From positions 1,787,501 to 1,851,500 of the forward strand of contig JADJLG010000001.1 of the NCBI GenBank assembly GCA_016710235.1: DNA of 64,000 bases, in the 5' to 3' direction. Origin of the DNA: Saprospiraceae bacterium. GTDB lineage: Bacteria > Bacteroidota > Bacteroidia > Chitinophagales > Saprospiraceae. Below are positions 35,521 through 46,500 of the stretch, piece by piece. The position numbers and the translations under genes were made by a program. The notes below the pieces were generated by a model that was not told the origin of the DNA, searched no databases, and saw nothing but the letters and a program-made list of their open reading frames with translations. Position 1 is the stretch's first letter, and each line of letters begins with the position of its first letter.

Positions 35521-35875
35521 TCAATGTAACGTATTGCAGATTTATAAAGATTATGGATGTATCGGGTTATAGTAAAATAATTTGTATTGTAACAAGTGTT
35601 ATCACATGTAAAATCGATTTATGGCTTTAATAGAATTCAAGTACTTTTGACATGAAAATGAAAGATTAGGCGATACAATAAAATGAAAGTGAGGTGGCTT
35701 GTTATAGATCAGCTCGAAATGACTCTAAGTTGATCTATTCAAACCATCACGACCGACGCTTTTTATGAAGTTAAATTTCTATAGTCTAATGGTATGCGTA
35801 TTACATATACTAGAAGGCGGTGTCGTGCTGGAAGTAAACAAATATAGTGAATGTAAACACAATTGTAGTTTGGTT

Positions 35876-36967
35876 ATGATAAGAATGATTTTTTTCACAA
35901 TGGTTTTTCTTAACGTTTATATTGCAAGTAATTCTCAGGATAGCAACAGGATTTTTTATCTCGGGCATAGTTTGATAAATCACCAGACTCCTAGGATGAC
36001 AGATCAACTTGCAAAAGATGCGAAAGCCAAAACGTTTTATCAGGCACATATCGGTAATGGTGCTAACTTTAGTTGGCACTGGACACATCCGGAAACAGGA
36101 GAAGGAAATCAGTGGGATACGACTTTGCGCAATCAGACTTTTGAGACATTTGTTTTGACAGAAGCAGTGCCTCTAAAAGGTCAGTTGAAATGGAGTAATA
36201 CCTATGAGTACCTGGATAGTTTTTATCAATATGCAGTACAAAAAAGTCCTAATATCAATGTCTACATATATGAAACCTGGCATTGTATCAACAGCGGTAC
36301 GCCAATTGGATGTATGTATGATGATGATAAACACATCCCTTGGCGTGATCGCCTGGATATTGACCTGAGTTTGTGGGAAGGTATTGCTGAATCTCACAAT
36401 GCAAAGTACAGCAACAAAGCTTATATTATTCCGGGAGGACAAGGCTTGGCCAGACTGCATGATGCAATTTTGGCTGGACAAGTCCCGGGATTGACTGATA
36501 TACGCCAGTTGTTTTCAGATGACATCCATCTAACTTCTGTGGGAAACTATTTCATAGCTTGTATCATGTATGCCACTATCTTTAAGAAATCACCTGAAGG
36601 CTTGATCCATCAGATCACAGATATGTATGGTCAGGTTTATACTCCGGCACCAACATTGGAAATGGCAAAAATCATGCAGAAAATTGCCTGGCAAACGGTA
36701 TGCGCTTACAATCGTACAAACGTCAACTGTACCACCAATATAGAGGATAATCCGGAGGCATTCGTAGTAGGTTCAAAGGTAAGCCATGATTATATTCAAC
36801 TCGAGACAGTTGTAGATCAAATACAAATTTTAAATTTGGAAGGTAAAGCTCTTGCAATGTGTAATCACTGCGACCACATCCTGACTTCTGATTTTCCTTC
36901 AGGTATTTATTTTGCAAAAATCCGAGCGGGAATGCAAACTGCCCTAATCAAATATTTTAAAATATAG
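35876..36967 (+). CDS. SGNH-hydrolase-like secreted protein with T9SS sorting domain
   Basis: A 363-residue protein from the ATG at 35876. This start, or the ATG at 35885, gives a hydrophobic signal segment (MIFFTMVFLNVYIASNSQ), while the longer upstream frame does not. A GDSL/SGNH-type block I is seen as IFYLGHSLINHQ, with Ser32 as the possible nucleophile and His in place of the usual Asp. Block V is SDDIHLTSVGNY, with Asp215 and His218. The last about 75 residues are a T9SS sorting domain (IQILNLEGKALAMC, FPSGIYFAKI). It may be an esterase or lipase acting on polysaccharide or lipid outside the cell. Substrate unknown. Confidence 0.7.
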   Translation: MIRMIFFTMVFLNVYIASNSQDSNRIFYLGHSLINHQTPRMTDQLAKDAKAKTFYQAHIGNGANFSWHWTHPETGEGNQWDTTLRNQTFETFVLTEAVPLKGQLKWSNTYEYLDSFYQYAVQKSPNINVYIYETWHCINSGTPIGCMYDDDKHIPWRDRLDIDLSLWEGIAESHNAKYSNKAYIIPGGQGLARLHDAILAGQVPGLTDIRQLFSDDIHLTSVGNYFIACIMYATIFKKSPEGLIHQITDMYGQVYTPAPTLEMAKIMQKIAWQTVCAYNRTNVNCTTNIEDNPEAFVVGSKVSHDYIQLETVVDQIQILNLEGKALAMCNHCDHILTSDFPSGIYFAKIRAGMQTALIKYFKI

Positions 36968-37680
36968 TCTCTTCGAAGCTTATTGGTACCCGTTTTATGA
37001 TCGTTTAAAAAATGGCCTTTTTCAGAAAAATTAATCAATTATTAAAAGGGTGGAGGTGTCAGTACATGCCATGAGAAGAAAGCCGTACTTTCATCTATAT
37101 TTGGAAGTTGAGGATCATGATTGTCATTTTTATTTAAATCCAGTTTTTACTATTTATTAAAAATATATTGTGCGATTAAATTCAGATATAAAATTGATTA
37201 TCTATTTTGAATCAACTCGTCTTCAAAATCAAGGCTTTGCACCATAATTGATTCATAGGTGAAGAATAAACAGTGCTTAGATACCAAAACTCATGATATT
37301 ATTAGCTTTTCAGTAGTCCCTGCGATTCCCAGGAGCATAATCTGGCTCATACTTTCAATCAAGAATGGGCTTTTAGTGATTGAAATTAATAATCCTTAGC
37401 AATTTCATTGTACCATGATTTATATATAGATATTTTGGATATCGGTATTTGGAATAATATAATCGGAATTGAACTATTGAATGTTTTACTGGGATTTTAT
37501 TTCGAATTATCTCCAATTCAAAACATGTGTTTTACTTCAAGAATGAATACTAAAGAGAATAAAAAATGAACTAGCTCATTACCGGATTTCAGATTATATA
37601 ACTCAATGCAGCTATTGAGTTGCATTTGCAATGAGCTTATCTTGTTTATTTCGGTAAAACAAATACTTATTGAAGTGAGC
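36968..37680. other. long non-coding gap
   Basis: About 710 nt of AT-rich sequence between convergent genes. Short open stretches on the minus strand have no start codon and no recognisable similarity. I see no RNA gene or strong terminator. Confidence 0.4.
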
Positions 37681-40050
37681 TTAATTTCGAAGGGGTTTGT
37701 TTTTTTCTAACATGTGTTGGATTCTTGCCAGAGTTTTTGGTTCTGTGCACAAACTCATGAAGGCTTCTCTTTCAAGATCAAGCAGATACTGTTCACTTAC
37801 TTTTTGTGCTGAGCTGAGTTCTCCTCCGCACAAGACCTGTGCCACTTTATGTGCTATTTTTATATCGTGTTCACTTGCATATGATCCGCGATATAAACTA
37901 TGTGCAGCAGCGTATAATGCTCCAAGGCCTGATTTTCCCAGAACGAGGATGTCCTGTCTGGCTGACCTTGGAGTGTAATAAGTAGAAAGCTCTAGCACTT
38001 TTTCTTTTGCGCGATAAATGCTGGTACCGGTATTCATATTTACAATGTCTCTGCCTGAAATTAAATAACCATAATCATAGGCTTCAAATGCTGAGGTCGC
38101 AACGGAGGCTGTTGCAATGGTTTTGAATTTGTCAATCAATTGCGGAATTATCACTTCTCCTTCTTTCATTTGATCCGAAAGTCGCACTGCAAATTCTTTA
38201 GTTCCACCACCTCCGGGTATCACTCCTATGCCTACTTCTACCAGACCTATGTATGATTCGGCTGAACAAATCGAAGCATCACAGTGCATCAGAAATTCTA
38301 CTCCACCACCAAAAACATATCCTTGGGTTGCCATGACAACTGGTATAGCAGAATATCTCAACCTCATGGATGTTTGCTGAAACAAATTTACCGCCATATT
38401 CAGTTGATCATATTCTTGCTGAAATGCCAACATCCCGATCAACATCAGATTAGCTCCCACGCTGAAATTCGCTGCATTATTACCGATGACCAGTCCTTTC
38501 CAGTTTTGTTCTTCCGTAATGCGAACACTTTCTTGTAATCCCCTCAGAATACCTTCACCGATCGCATTGTACTTTGATTTAAATTCTGCGCACAATACAC
38601 CATCTCCGATATCTATCAAGCTGAGTTCATCATTTTTGTAAACTGTTTTTTCACCTGCCAAAAGATTCAATTGAATTTGTTCTTCTTGCCCCGGTATTTG
38701 TTCATATTTTTTAGTGAGTGGATTATAGCAGAATTCAACTCCATTTTGGAACTCGTAGAAACTTTTAAAACCATTTTCTTGCATTTCATTGATCCATCCG
38801 GCGACTTCTGAACCAGACTCCGTGATGAGTTGTACGCCTTGTTGCAAGCCGACAATATCCCAATATTGAAAAGGTCCTTTTTCCCAGGCAAATCCATTGC
38901 GCATCGCCATATCCATGGCGTATAATGTATTACTGATTTCTGGGAAACACTGAGCAGCATATGCTAAGGTAAATCCAAGTGATTTTTTTACAAATAATGC
39001 TCCTGCGTCTTTTGCCTGAAGGATGGATTTTATCCTTCTTGGCAAGTCTTCTATTTGTTTTGATATTTGCAGACTTTCAAGATTTTGCTTTTTGTCAAGC
39101 TTATATTCTAGACTATCCAGTTGCAACGCATGAATGATTGGTTTTCCTTCCTCGTTCTTTTCGGAAGTTTTCAAATAAAATCCTTTTCCGGATTTGTCTC
39201 CAAACCATTTTTGTGAAATCAAATGGTCGATAAAAGAAGGAACTTTCAGAGACTGAAGCATTTTGTCTTGGGGACAATTTTTTTTCAATCCTTGAATGAC
39301 AAACATAGCTGTATCTAATCCAACAAGATCGGTCAATCGAAATGTACCTGACTTGGGTCTTCCAAGTGTAGGCCCCGATAATTTATCTACATCAGATATG
39401 CTCAAGCCAAGTTCTTGAGTGATTTCAAATGCTTTTGCCATTGAAACAACTCCCAATCTGTTTGCTATAAAAGCGGGAGTATCCTTGCAGAGTATAGTTT
39501 GCTTCCCCAAAAATCTGTTGCAAAAATCCATGAGAAAAGAAACCAGTTGCGGATCAGTGTCTCGTGTTGGAATGATTTCCACCAGTTTAAGATATCGAGG
39601 TGGGTTAAAAAAATGTGTACCACAAAAGCTTTTTTTGAAGTCTTCCGTTCTTCCTTCCACCAGAAGGTGAATTGGAATTCCGGAGGTATTGGAAGTGATA
39701 ATTGTTGAATTTCGTCTGAATTTTTCTATCTTTTCGTATAGTGATTTTTTGATATCCAAATTTTCAACTACTACTTCTATGATCCAATCTACTTCTTTCA
39801 GTTTCACTAAATCATCATCAAAGTTGCCGGTTTGAATTCTAGATAATGCACTTTGGTGTAATACATTAGAAGGTTTTGTTGATACAGATTTTTGTAAAGC
39901 ATTTTGTACGATACTGTTTGGTTTCTCACCCTCTGATTTCAGATCCAAAAGCAGAACATCGAATCCCGATCCGGCAAAATGTAAGGCTATTCCTGAACCC
40001 ATCAGACCCGATCCCAGTACTGCAATTTTTCTTATCTTTCTCGTAACCAT
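37681..40050 (-). CDS. fadN: 3-hydroxyacyl-CoA dehydrogenase / enoyl-CoA hydratase (FadN type)
   Basis: A 789-residue bifunctional beta-oxidation enzyme. Residues about 8-190 are the NAD-binding domain with IAVLGSGLMGSGIALHFAGS. Residues about 190-320 are the dehydrogenase C-terminal domain (CKDTPAFIANRLGV). Residues about 480-700 are the crotonase domain, with AAxFSxGANL-type oxyanion residues (NAANFSVGANLML) and GGGVEFLMHCDASICS. The dehydrogenase-first order and the length match Bacillus FadN rather than FadB. It would convert enoyl-CoA to 3-ketoacyl-CoA, which a thiolase then cleaves. A thiolase gene occurs at 13.6 kb but not next to it. Confidence 0.92.
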   Translation of the reverse strand: MVTRKIRKIAVLGSGLMGSGIALHFAGSGFDVLLLDLKSEGEKPNSIVQNALQKSVSTKPSNVLHQSALSRIQTGNFDDDLVKLKEVDWIIEVVVENLDIKKSLYEKIEKFRRNSTIITSNTSGIPIHLLVEGRTEDFKKSFCGTHFFNPPRYLKLVEIIPTRDTDPQLVSFLMDFCNRFLGKQTILCKDTPAFIANRLGVVSMAKAFEITQELGLSISDVDKLSGPTLGRPKSGTFRLTDLVGLDTAMFVIQGLKKNCPQDKMLQSLKVPSFIDHLISQKWFGDKSGKGFYLKTSEKNEEGKPIIHALQLDSLEYKLDKKQNLESLQISKQIEDLPRRIKSILQAKDAGALFVKKSLGFTLAYAAQCFPEISNTLYAMDMAMRNGFAWEKGPFQYWDIVGLQQGVQLITESGSEVAGWINEMQENGFKSFYEFQNGVEFCYNPLTKKYEQIPGQEEQIQLNLLAGEKTVYKNDELSLIDIGDGVLCAEFKSKYNAIGEGILRGLQESVRITEEQNWKGLVIGNNAANFSVGANLMLIGMLAFQQEYDQLNMAVNLFQQTSMRLRYSAIPVVMATQGYVFGGGVEFLMHCDASICSAESYIGLVEVGIGVIPGGGGTKEFAVRLSDQMKEGEVIIPQLIDKFKTIATASVATSAFEAYDYGYLISGRDIVNMNTGTSIYRAKEKVLELSTYYTPRSARQDILVLGKSGLGALYAAAHSLYRGSYASEHDIKIAHKVAQVLCGGELSSAQKVSEQYLLDLEREAFMSLCTEPKTLARIQHMLEKNKPLRN

Positions 40051-40066
40051 CTAGTTAGATTTGATA

Positions 40067-40074
40067 CAAAGATA
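40067..40074 (-). promoter_or_regulatory. -7 box for fadN
   Basis: TATCTTTG on the minus strand matches TAnnTTTG perfectly. It lies 16 nt before the fadN start at 40050. A -33 TTTG is not evident. Confidence 0.45.
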
Positions 40075-40223
40075 ATCATTTTTCAGGCCGTTATAATTTA
40101 TCCGTTTCTCTCGAATCTTCGAGACAGTGCATAATTTCAGATCATGTATGGTCAGGTTTTTTTCAACAGTAAAGAATAGCTGCCGAAAGCAATGTAAGTG
40201 CTTTTGGTTTTTTAATTATCAAA

Positions 40224-40244
40224 TTCAATTTTACTGAAATTGAA
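40224..40244 (-). terminator. possible terminator of the padR-pspC operon
   Basis: A perfect 8-bp stem TTCAATTT/AAATTGAA with a 5-nt loop lies 11 nt after the stop of the PspC gene. The stem is AT-rich and the T-tract on the minus strand is weak, so the call is tentative. Confidence 0.35.
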
Positions 40245-40254
40245 GAACCAAGAA

Positions 40255-40929
40255 TTAATATTTATTTTGGTACCACTTTTTTTTGCGTTTGCGTTTGCTC
40301 TCGCGCCAATCTTCAAATTTATCTGTAAGTTTGTCCAGTTCTTCTTCAGCTTTTCGCGCTATATTTTGAACGTTGATTGGCTGTCCTGCCATATTAAGTC
40401 TATCCGCTGAGGTGCGTGCTTCAGGTACAATCATCCAAAGTATCAGATAGAGTGGCACCGTAAAACCTCCTCCTAACACTCCCAGTGCAAAAGCCAGTCT
40501 GACCCACACAACATCCTGAATGCCAAAGTATTGAGTTATGCCTGAACAAACTCCCATGAATTTCGCATTCTCCATATCGCGAAATAATTTTTTGCCCGTT
40601 TTAATTCCCCATCCTTCTTTGGTCCTTGGATTGGATTCATGCGTATCTGATTTGAAATCATGTTCTGCATCAGAAGTAAAATTGTCAGCAGTGCCCATTA
40701 TTCCTATGCATTTTTCTACTAATGGGAGAGTGACTATTGAACCGCCATTGATACCTTCTTTAAAAAGTTCTCCCATACGGGATTCAATGTCGTGCATGAT
40801 TTCTTTGCATCCTTCAGACTTAGAGAAGTGTTGTTCCAGCGTAGCCAGATAATGATCCAGCTTTTCGTAGGCATCAATGTCAATTGAGAAAGGGTAGCCT
40901 CCTACGTTGATGTGAAGTATTTTATTCAT
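40255..40929 (-). CDS. PspC domain protein
   Basis: A 224-residue membrane protein. Residues about 1-85 are a soluble domain common to Bacteroidota PspC proteins (LHINVGGYPFSIDIDAYEKL). Residues about 115-175 are the PspC domain, with two hydrophobic segments (FMGVCSGITQYFGI, LAFALGVLGGGFTVPLYLIL). A charged helical tail (KAEEELDKLTDKFEDWRESK) follows. PspC proteins take part in the phage-shock or membrane-stress response. The gene overlaps padR by 8 nt and is co-transcribed with it. Confidence 0.88.
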   Translation of the reverse strand: MNKILHINVGGYPFSIDIDAYEKLDHYLATLEQHFSKSEGCKEIMHDIESRMGELFKEGINGGSIVTLPLVEKCIGIMGTADNFTSDAEHDFKSDTHESNPRTKEGWGIKTGKKLFRDMENAKFMGVCSGITQYFGIQDVVWVRLAFALGVLGGGFTVPLYLILWMIVPEARTSADRLNMAGQPINVQNIARKAEEELDKLTDKFEDWRESKRKRKKKWYQNKY

Positions 40930-41263
40930 TTGTGATTGGTTTTTTGATTGATTGGTTTACACCGTTAACAAATTGGTTCCAGGATTCTACGAGGTGATCA
41001 AGTGCTATTTGACCTTCTTCAGTGATTTTAAAATATTTTCTTGGCGGTCCTGCATTGGACTCTTGCCAGTTATAGACTAACAAGCCGCTGTTTTTGAGTC
41101 GGCTTAGAATGGGATACAATGTCCCTTCAACTACGATGAGATCTGCCTTTCTCAACTTCTGAATAATGTCAGAAGGGTAGGCTTCTTCAGACCTCAGGAT
41201 GGAGAGGATGCACATGTCGAGCACACCCTTCTTCATTTGAGCTATAGTATTTTCCATTTTCAT
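40922..41263 (-). CDS. PadR-family transcriptional regulator
   Basis: A 113-residue winged-helix regulator with the PadR pattern KKGVLDMCILSILRSEEAYP, VVEGTLYPILSRLKNSGLL and GPPRKYFKITEEG. In Bacteroidota, PadR-PspC pairs are common, and PadR is expected to repress the operon. The promoter and a near-palindrome overlapping it lie upstream, which fits autoregulation. The -7 box ends only 4 nt before the first ATG, so translation may be leaderless or begin at the second ATG (41257, MENTIAQMKK). Confidence 0.92.
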   Translation of the reverse strand: MKMENTIAQMKKGVLDMCILSILRSEEAYPSDIIQKLRKADLIVVEGTLYPILSRLKNSGLLVYNWQESNAGPPRKYFKITEEGQIALDHLVESWNQFVNGVNQSIKKPITNE

Positions 41264-41267
41264 GACA

Positions 41268-41308
41268 CAAAGATAAAGGATATTTTAGTACTATGCAAAA
41301 CAAAGTAC
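41268..41308 (-). promoter_or_regulatory. promoter and putative PadR operator
   Basis: On the minus strand TTTG (41296-41299), exactly 20 nt, then TATCTTTG (41268-41275) form a full Bacteroidota promoter. A near-palindrome at 41288-41308 (GTACTAT-7 nt-AAAGTAC, one mismatch per arm pair) overlaps the -33 element, as a repressor site would. Confidence 0.7.
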
Positions 41309-41403
41309 CTGAACATGCATAATTACTCGACGAACAATACTTCTTCATCGTCAAAAGCTCAATTCTCGTCTTCGACGATCAGCTACATAGTATAGTTGTG
41401 TTG

Positions 41404-43347
41404 ATGGATACCTTTCAATATCTTTACAATCAGTTAAAGGAAAGACCAGGATATCTTTCCATACAGCTATCCATGCAAGAGCCAAAAGTAATTTTAATCA
41501 CTCCCCCTTTTACACAGCTGAACACTCCTTATCCCGCTACAGCATACCTCAAGGGTTTTTTGAACACAAAGGGTATTTCATCTTTGCAATGGGATCTTAG
41601 CATAGAGCTAGCCCTCAAAATATTTTGCAAGGATGGTCTGACAAGAGTGTTTGAACTTATTCAAAATATTGGTGAACCGGGATTTGAAAAAGAAGATGTT
41701 TATCAAAATCGATACCATTTTATTGACCAAATTGATGCTGTCATTTCCTTTCTCCAATCCAAAAACCCAAGCTTTGCTTATCGCATAGTGCGAGGTGATT
41801 ATTTTGAATTGGCTGATTTAAATTTGGATGAAAATGATCTCAATGTTAGTTTTGGATACATGGGTTTGCAAGACAAAGCCAAGTATATCTCGAGTGCGCT
41901 CATAGCCAAGCTGAGCAGATTCATTACCGATAACTTAGATCCGCATTTCGGGCTCAGCAGGTATGCAGAGAGTTTGAGCTCTTGTGTACATAGTATGGAT
42001 GATCTGTACTCAGCATTGCTTGATGAAAGCGGTTTGATAGATACTCTTATAGAAGAATTACTGGATCAAAAAACTGAAGTTTTAAAGACTTCGAATCTTG
42101 TCGCAATTACGGTACCTTTTCCGGGAAATTTATATTCTGCACTCAGATGTGCACAATATATCAAATTGAGATTCCCTTCGATTAAGCTTGCACTGGGAGG
42201 TGGATACGTCAATACGGAACTGCGATCACTTAGCGACAAAAGAATATTTGAATTTGTGGATTTCATCAGCTTTGACGCAGGTGAAACGGCACTCTTACAG
42301 ATAATAAATTATATTGATGGGTCTATTCCTGTCGAACTTTTGAAACGCACGATGATTTGTGATTCGCAGGGAATGAGATGGGTGGATGGCAGTCTTTTTA
42401 GGGATGTGAATGCTGAAGAATCTGGTACTCCTGATTATTCAGATCTTCGTATCCACGATTATATTTCAGTACTCGAAGTGGTCAATCCCATGCATAGTCT
42501 GTGGAGTGATGGTTACTGGAATAAGCTCACGATGGCAAATGGCTGCTATTGGAAAAAATGCACCTTTTGTGACGTAAGTTTACCTTACATCAGTGATTAT
42601 ATACCGCATGATGCAGCCTTACTTTGCGACAGAGTGGAAAAGCTCATTCAGGATAATTCTTGCTCTGGATTTCACTTTGTGGATGAAGCTGCTCCACCCG
42701 CGTTGATGAAAAGATTTAGTGAAGAGATTTTGAGAAGAAATATTCAAATTTCTTGGTGGACCAACATTCGATTCGAAAAAAGCTTCAATTACGAACTCTG
42801 TGAACTCCTCCGGGAAAGTGGTTGTATCGCAGTCACTGGAGGCCTGGAAGTGGCCTCTGATAGATTATTGAAGTTGATCAATAAAGGTGTTAGTGTGGTC
42901 CAAGTAGCACGAGTCATGGATGCTTTTGCAGCATCAGGTATCATGGTTCATGCTTATTTGATGTATGGTTTTCCCACACAGACGGAACAGGAGACGGTGG
43001 ATTCACTAGAAATGGTCAGACAAATGTTTGAATTGGGGATATTGCAATCCGCACATTGGCACCGCTTTGCTCTCACTGTTCATAGTCCGGTAGCTTGTGA
43101 ACCGGAAAAATATAAAATTCTAGTAAGCACCGATTCCTCAAGCAATTTTGCTAATAATGAATTAGAATATAAGGAACCACATGGAATCGACCATTCCAGA
43201 TATGGAGAAGGCCTAAGAAAGTCACTCTTTAATTTTATGCACGGCTCCGGCATCGATTTTGATTTGCAAGCCTGGTTTGATTTTAATATTCCCCGCACTA
43301 CCATCTCTCCCGATTTTATAGCAAATGCAATAGAGACAGAGGCTTGA
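41404..43347 (+). CDS. B12-binding-type radical SAM protein
   Basis: A 647-residue protein with an N-terminal region like B12-binding radical SAM enzymes (VILITPPFTQLNTPYPATAY; later LALGGGYVNTE). The radical SAM core has the cysteines Cys381, Cys386 and Cys389 in GCYWKKCTFCD, that is CX4CX2C, not the common CX3CX2C. It is followed by HFVDEAAPP and SWWTNIRFEKSF, and then GGLEVASDRLLKLINKGVS. The reading frame is open from a GTG at 41398, but the ATG at 41404 is the better start. No substrate can be named. It is not in an operon with a recognisable precursor peptide. Confidence 0.82.
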   Translation: MDTFQYLYNQLKERPGYLSIQLSMQEPKVILITPPFTQLNTPYPATAYLKGFLNTKGISSLQWDLSIELALKIFCKDGLTRVFELIQNIGEPGFEKEDVYQNRYHFIDQIDAVISFLQSKNPSFAYRIVRGDYFELADLNLDENDLNVSFGYMGLQDKAKYISSALIAKLSRFITDNLDPHFGLSRYAESLSSCVHSMDDLYSALLDESGLIDTLIEELLDQKTEVLKTSNLVAITVPFPGNLYSALRCAQYIKLRFPSIKLALGGGYVNTELRSLSDKRIFEFVDFISFDAGETALLQIINYIDGSIPVELLKRTMICDSQGMRWVDGSLFRDVNAEESGTPDYSDLRIHDYISVLEVVNPMHSLWSDGYWNKLTMANGCYWKKCTFCDVSLPYISDYIPHDAALLCDRVEKLIQDNSCSGFHFVDEAAPPALMKRFSEEILRRNIQISWWTNIRFEKSFNYELCELLRESGCIAVTGGLEVASDRLLKLINKGVSVVQVARVMDAFAASGIMVHAYLMYGFPTQTEQETVDSLEMVRQMFELGILQSAHWHRFALTVHSPVACEPEKYKILVSTDSSSNFANNELEYKEPHGIDHSRYGEGLRKSLFNFMHGSGIDFDLQAWFDFNIPRTTISPDFIANAIETEA

Positions 43348-43573
43348 TAATAAGCGAATTACTAAAAAAGAACTCCCCGTAATCAATTGGATTTAAATTT
43401 ACAAATAATTGATAAATAAGTAAATATAAATTATGATAAATAATATATTAATAATTATTATAATATTTAACATATGATCTTGAATTTTGTGCTGCTTAAA
43501 ATAGTTCCCAGCAGAAGTTAACTTTTAGCATAAAACGTATTTGGCCGATTAAGCAAAGACCAAAACTACGTTC
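43348..43573. other. leader region of the giant surface-protein gene
   Basis: Very AT-rich 226-nt gap, presumably with the promoter of the giant gene. I see no box matching the consensus well. Confidence 0.35.
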
Positions 43574-46500
43574 ATGCATATTTTACCTCTCCTTAAAAAG
43601 CTTGCACTTACTTCTGTATTTGCAATTACATTCCTACACTTTACTTTTTCTCAAACCAATCTAAATATTTTTACACAGGTACCACTTGTTGGTGAAAATC
43701 GTTTTTCAATCTGTGGTGGAGAAAAATTCCTTGAAGTAAGGATTGAAAATATTACACCTCTACCGGGTCAGACCACTGAGAATATGGTAGTGACCGTGGA
43801 TCTGTCTAGTGTGCCGGGATTCATGTTTTCTGGAACCTTAATAGATTTAGGTGGAGTTGGAGTGAGCATTCTAGATGCCGGAATTCCAACCTTTAGCATT
43901 AATAATATGAATAGGGGCGATACTGCCAGATTCAGAGTAGGCTTGGAAGTCGACTGCAAAGCTCTGCCTAAAGTACAAAGTGGTACAGCTGCAAATTTCA
44001 ATATTGATGTTGACTATACCATTGGAGGAGCGCCATTTAGCCAGTTAAAGAATACGGGTAATTTTGAAATTGTAAAGCCGGCATTATCCATTCCGTCAAT
44101 CCTTGGGAATCCATTGCCCGGAAAGACAGGAGCTTTTGTATCCCTCTTTGATGCAGCAAAGAATTCTACGGATACAATCAAAGTAAGCATTGTCAATGCA
44201 GGGGATGGATCCTTGACACATTTTGTTTATTGGGTGAAGGATCACCCTTTGTTAACAAATACAGGTGTATATGTTGGTTCATATATGCTTCCTGTACTAG
44301 GAACAAATGGAGACACCACATTTTATAGTGTGAATTTGAACGCCATCGCTAAAGCAACTGCAGGACCGTATGTAAATGACACGAGCAATTTTCAATTTAA
44401 TGAAGTATTGGTATTCAAGGAAGTTTGGTTTGTGGACGATTGTAGCAATAGTTTTCCGGATATTATCAGAGGAGCCAGATATGGATGTGACGGAACTGTT
44501 CTGGCCAAATGTGAACAAACCAGTAGAACTTCAGGACTTAGGTTTGGTTTCAAACGTCCGGTCTTGACAACGAGGACGACTTGGGATCTTTTGACTCCCG
44601 CAGAATATGCAGAAGGGCTCCCCGCATGTTATTTTTCTACAAAACCGAAACAGAGAGTAATTATTTTTAATAGCGGTACAGCATATGCAGATAGTATCAA
44701 TTTTTCTTTGTCAGCTTACCGAGGCGATATCAATGTAAATCTCGATACTGCAAGCGTTACCATCCGAACTGGTAAGTTTGGTGCTCCAATCCATATTTCG
44801 CCCAACAAGGTGTGGATGTCCGCACAATCGGGATATTGTCCACTGAGTACCCAGCAATTGCGCACAGCGGATTATCGACTCAATGATTTCCAATTGAAAC
44901 CAGGCGATACGCTTTGGATTGAGTTTCAGATGGAATACACAAGTTGTGGTTGTAGCCTTGAACCAGGATATTGCGATATGCAGAATTGGTATTTTGGGAT
45001 TTTAAATTGGGGGAGTACAACATGGGCATCTCCTGCATCTTATCAGGATCCATGTCACTTGAATAAGTATAATTTAGAACAGATCAACACCACAGATTGG
45101 CGAGGAATACAGTCCATGTTTGTGGAAGGTCCGGTTCAGCTACTGAATGATCAAGTGGGTACAGAAACTTATACTTCAAATGCAACACTCAACAGTTGGC
45201 TAGGCAATCGATCTAGTTTTCCGGATGGAATCTTTAGAGTCGAATATTATTTCGACAAAGGGCTTGACTGGAATGGTGTTTCAGGTGATCTTACATCTCC
45301 GGATGTAAAGTTTTACGGAAGAAATGGAGTGGTTTGGGATCCAGTCCGCGTCTTGTATACTGATCATGGTAGCGCAGGTCCGGATACTTTATTCGTAGAT
45401 TACAGCTTCTCCAATTTTCCATCGACTTTTGTGTATGCTGACGGGATGCAGTATAAATTGAAGGTGAAAGCTGACTGTGGAGAAACAGGTCCTCCATGCG
45501 CACAAGGCACAATAGCCCATACAAAAATGCGCGTTTACTTTTCCCCAAGTGCCAGCTGTACCGATTGCGGAAAAGGACAGTTGGTAACATGCCTGACTGA
45601 TATTGACACTGAAATCAAATGTCCGACTTGTGGTCCTTGTGAAGGTTTATACCCCCTCAGTTTTAATATAGACAGGTTGACATTGGAATTGCCTGACAAT
45701 GACAACAATTATCAACCAGACCCTACAGGCAGTATTAATCCGGCATTAGTTGCATTGGATAGATTTATTTCAGGAGACACATTGAAGGCTGTATACAGAG
45801 GAGTTTTTAGGGCAGGAGTTGTACAACAGAATTTTGAAGCAGCATTTTCAGTGATGCAGCTACCCACAGGATTTGATGCAACCATTACACCTCTAGGTGG
45901 AGCTGTCCGAATCATCAAATCTGGCGGTGCAACATACGAGGCGGATCTGGTTCAGCAATTTCCAAATGGACATCAAGTGATTACAAATCTTCACCCTGGA
46001 AATCTGAACTATCTGGGGAATCCTGTACCCGCTGATCTGGTTTACGAAAATAATGATACCGTTGAAGTTACGGTGTTGTTTGCGGTCTCAGATCCAACAT
46101 TCAATGTCTATACAGATGGAAATGTCAACAAGCCTCTCATCATTGACGACTACAGTTTTGCCACCCATGATACCTTATGGGATGTCGCCCCAGCTGACAG
46201 GTATGCATGTGAGGATATCAGAGACCGAGTCTACTATATTGAAATGAAACACCTTCTCAGTTCATCTAATGGAACAAATACCGGAGGATGTACTTTGGGG
46301 CACAATGGTTACGATTGGACTGGTTTTTTTATCGGCAGCAATAATTTAGATTATTTCCCTTTTGAATATAGAACCCCAAAAGCACATCCAGTTATTCATA
46401 GAACTTATCTTGCAGCCGGGTTGGTATATGATAGATACAGATGGCACTATTATGCTAAAGATTATATTGCAAGACCAAACCCAGTAGGCCAAGTGCCATT

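Noticed and set aside
35765..35875. Longer N-terminus of the SGNH-like protein
   Set aside because: The 37 extra residues place the signal segment internally. The ATG at 35876 or 35885 is more consistent with export.
37300..37400. Short hydrophobic minus-strand frame (SMSQIMLLGIAG region)
   Set aside because: It has no start codon and no similarity that I recognise, and it is too short to support.
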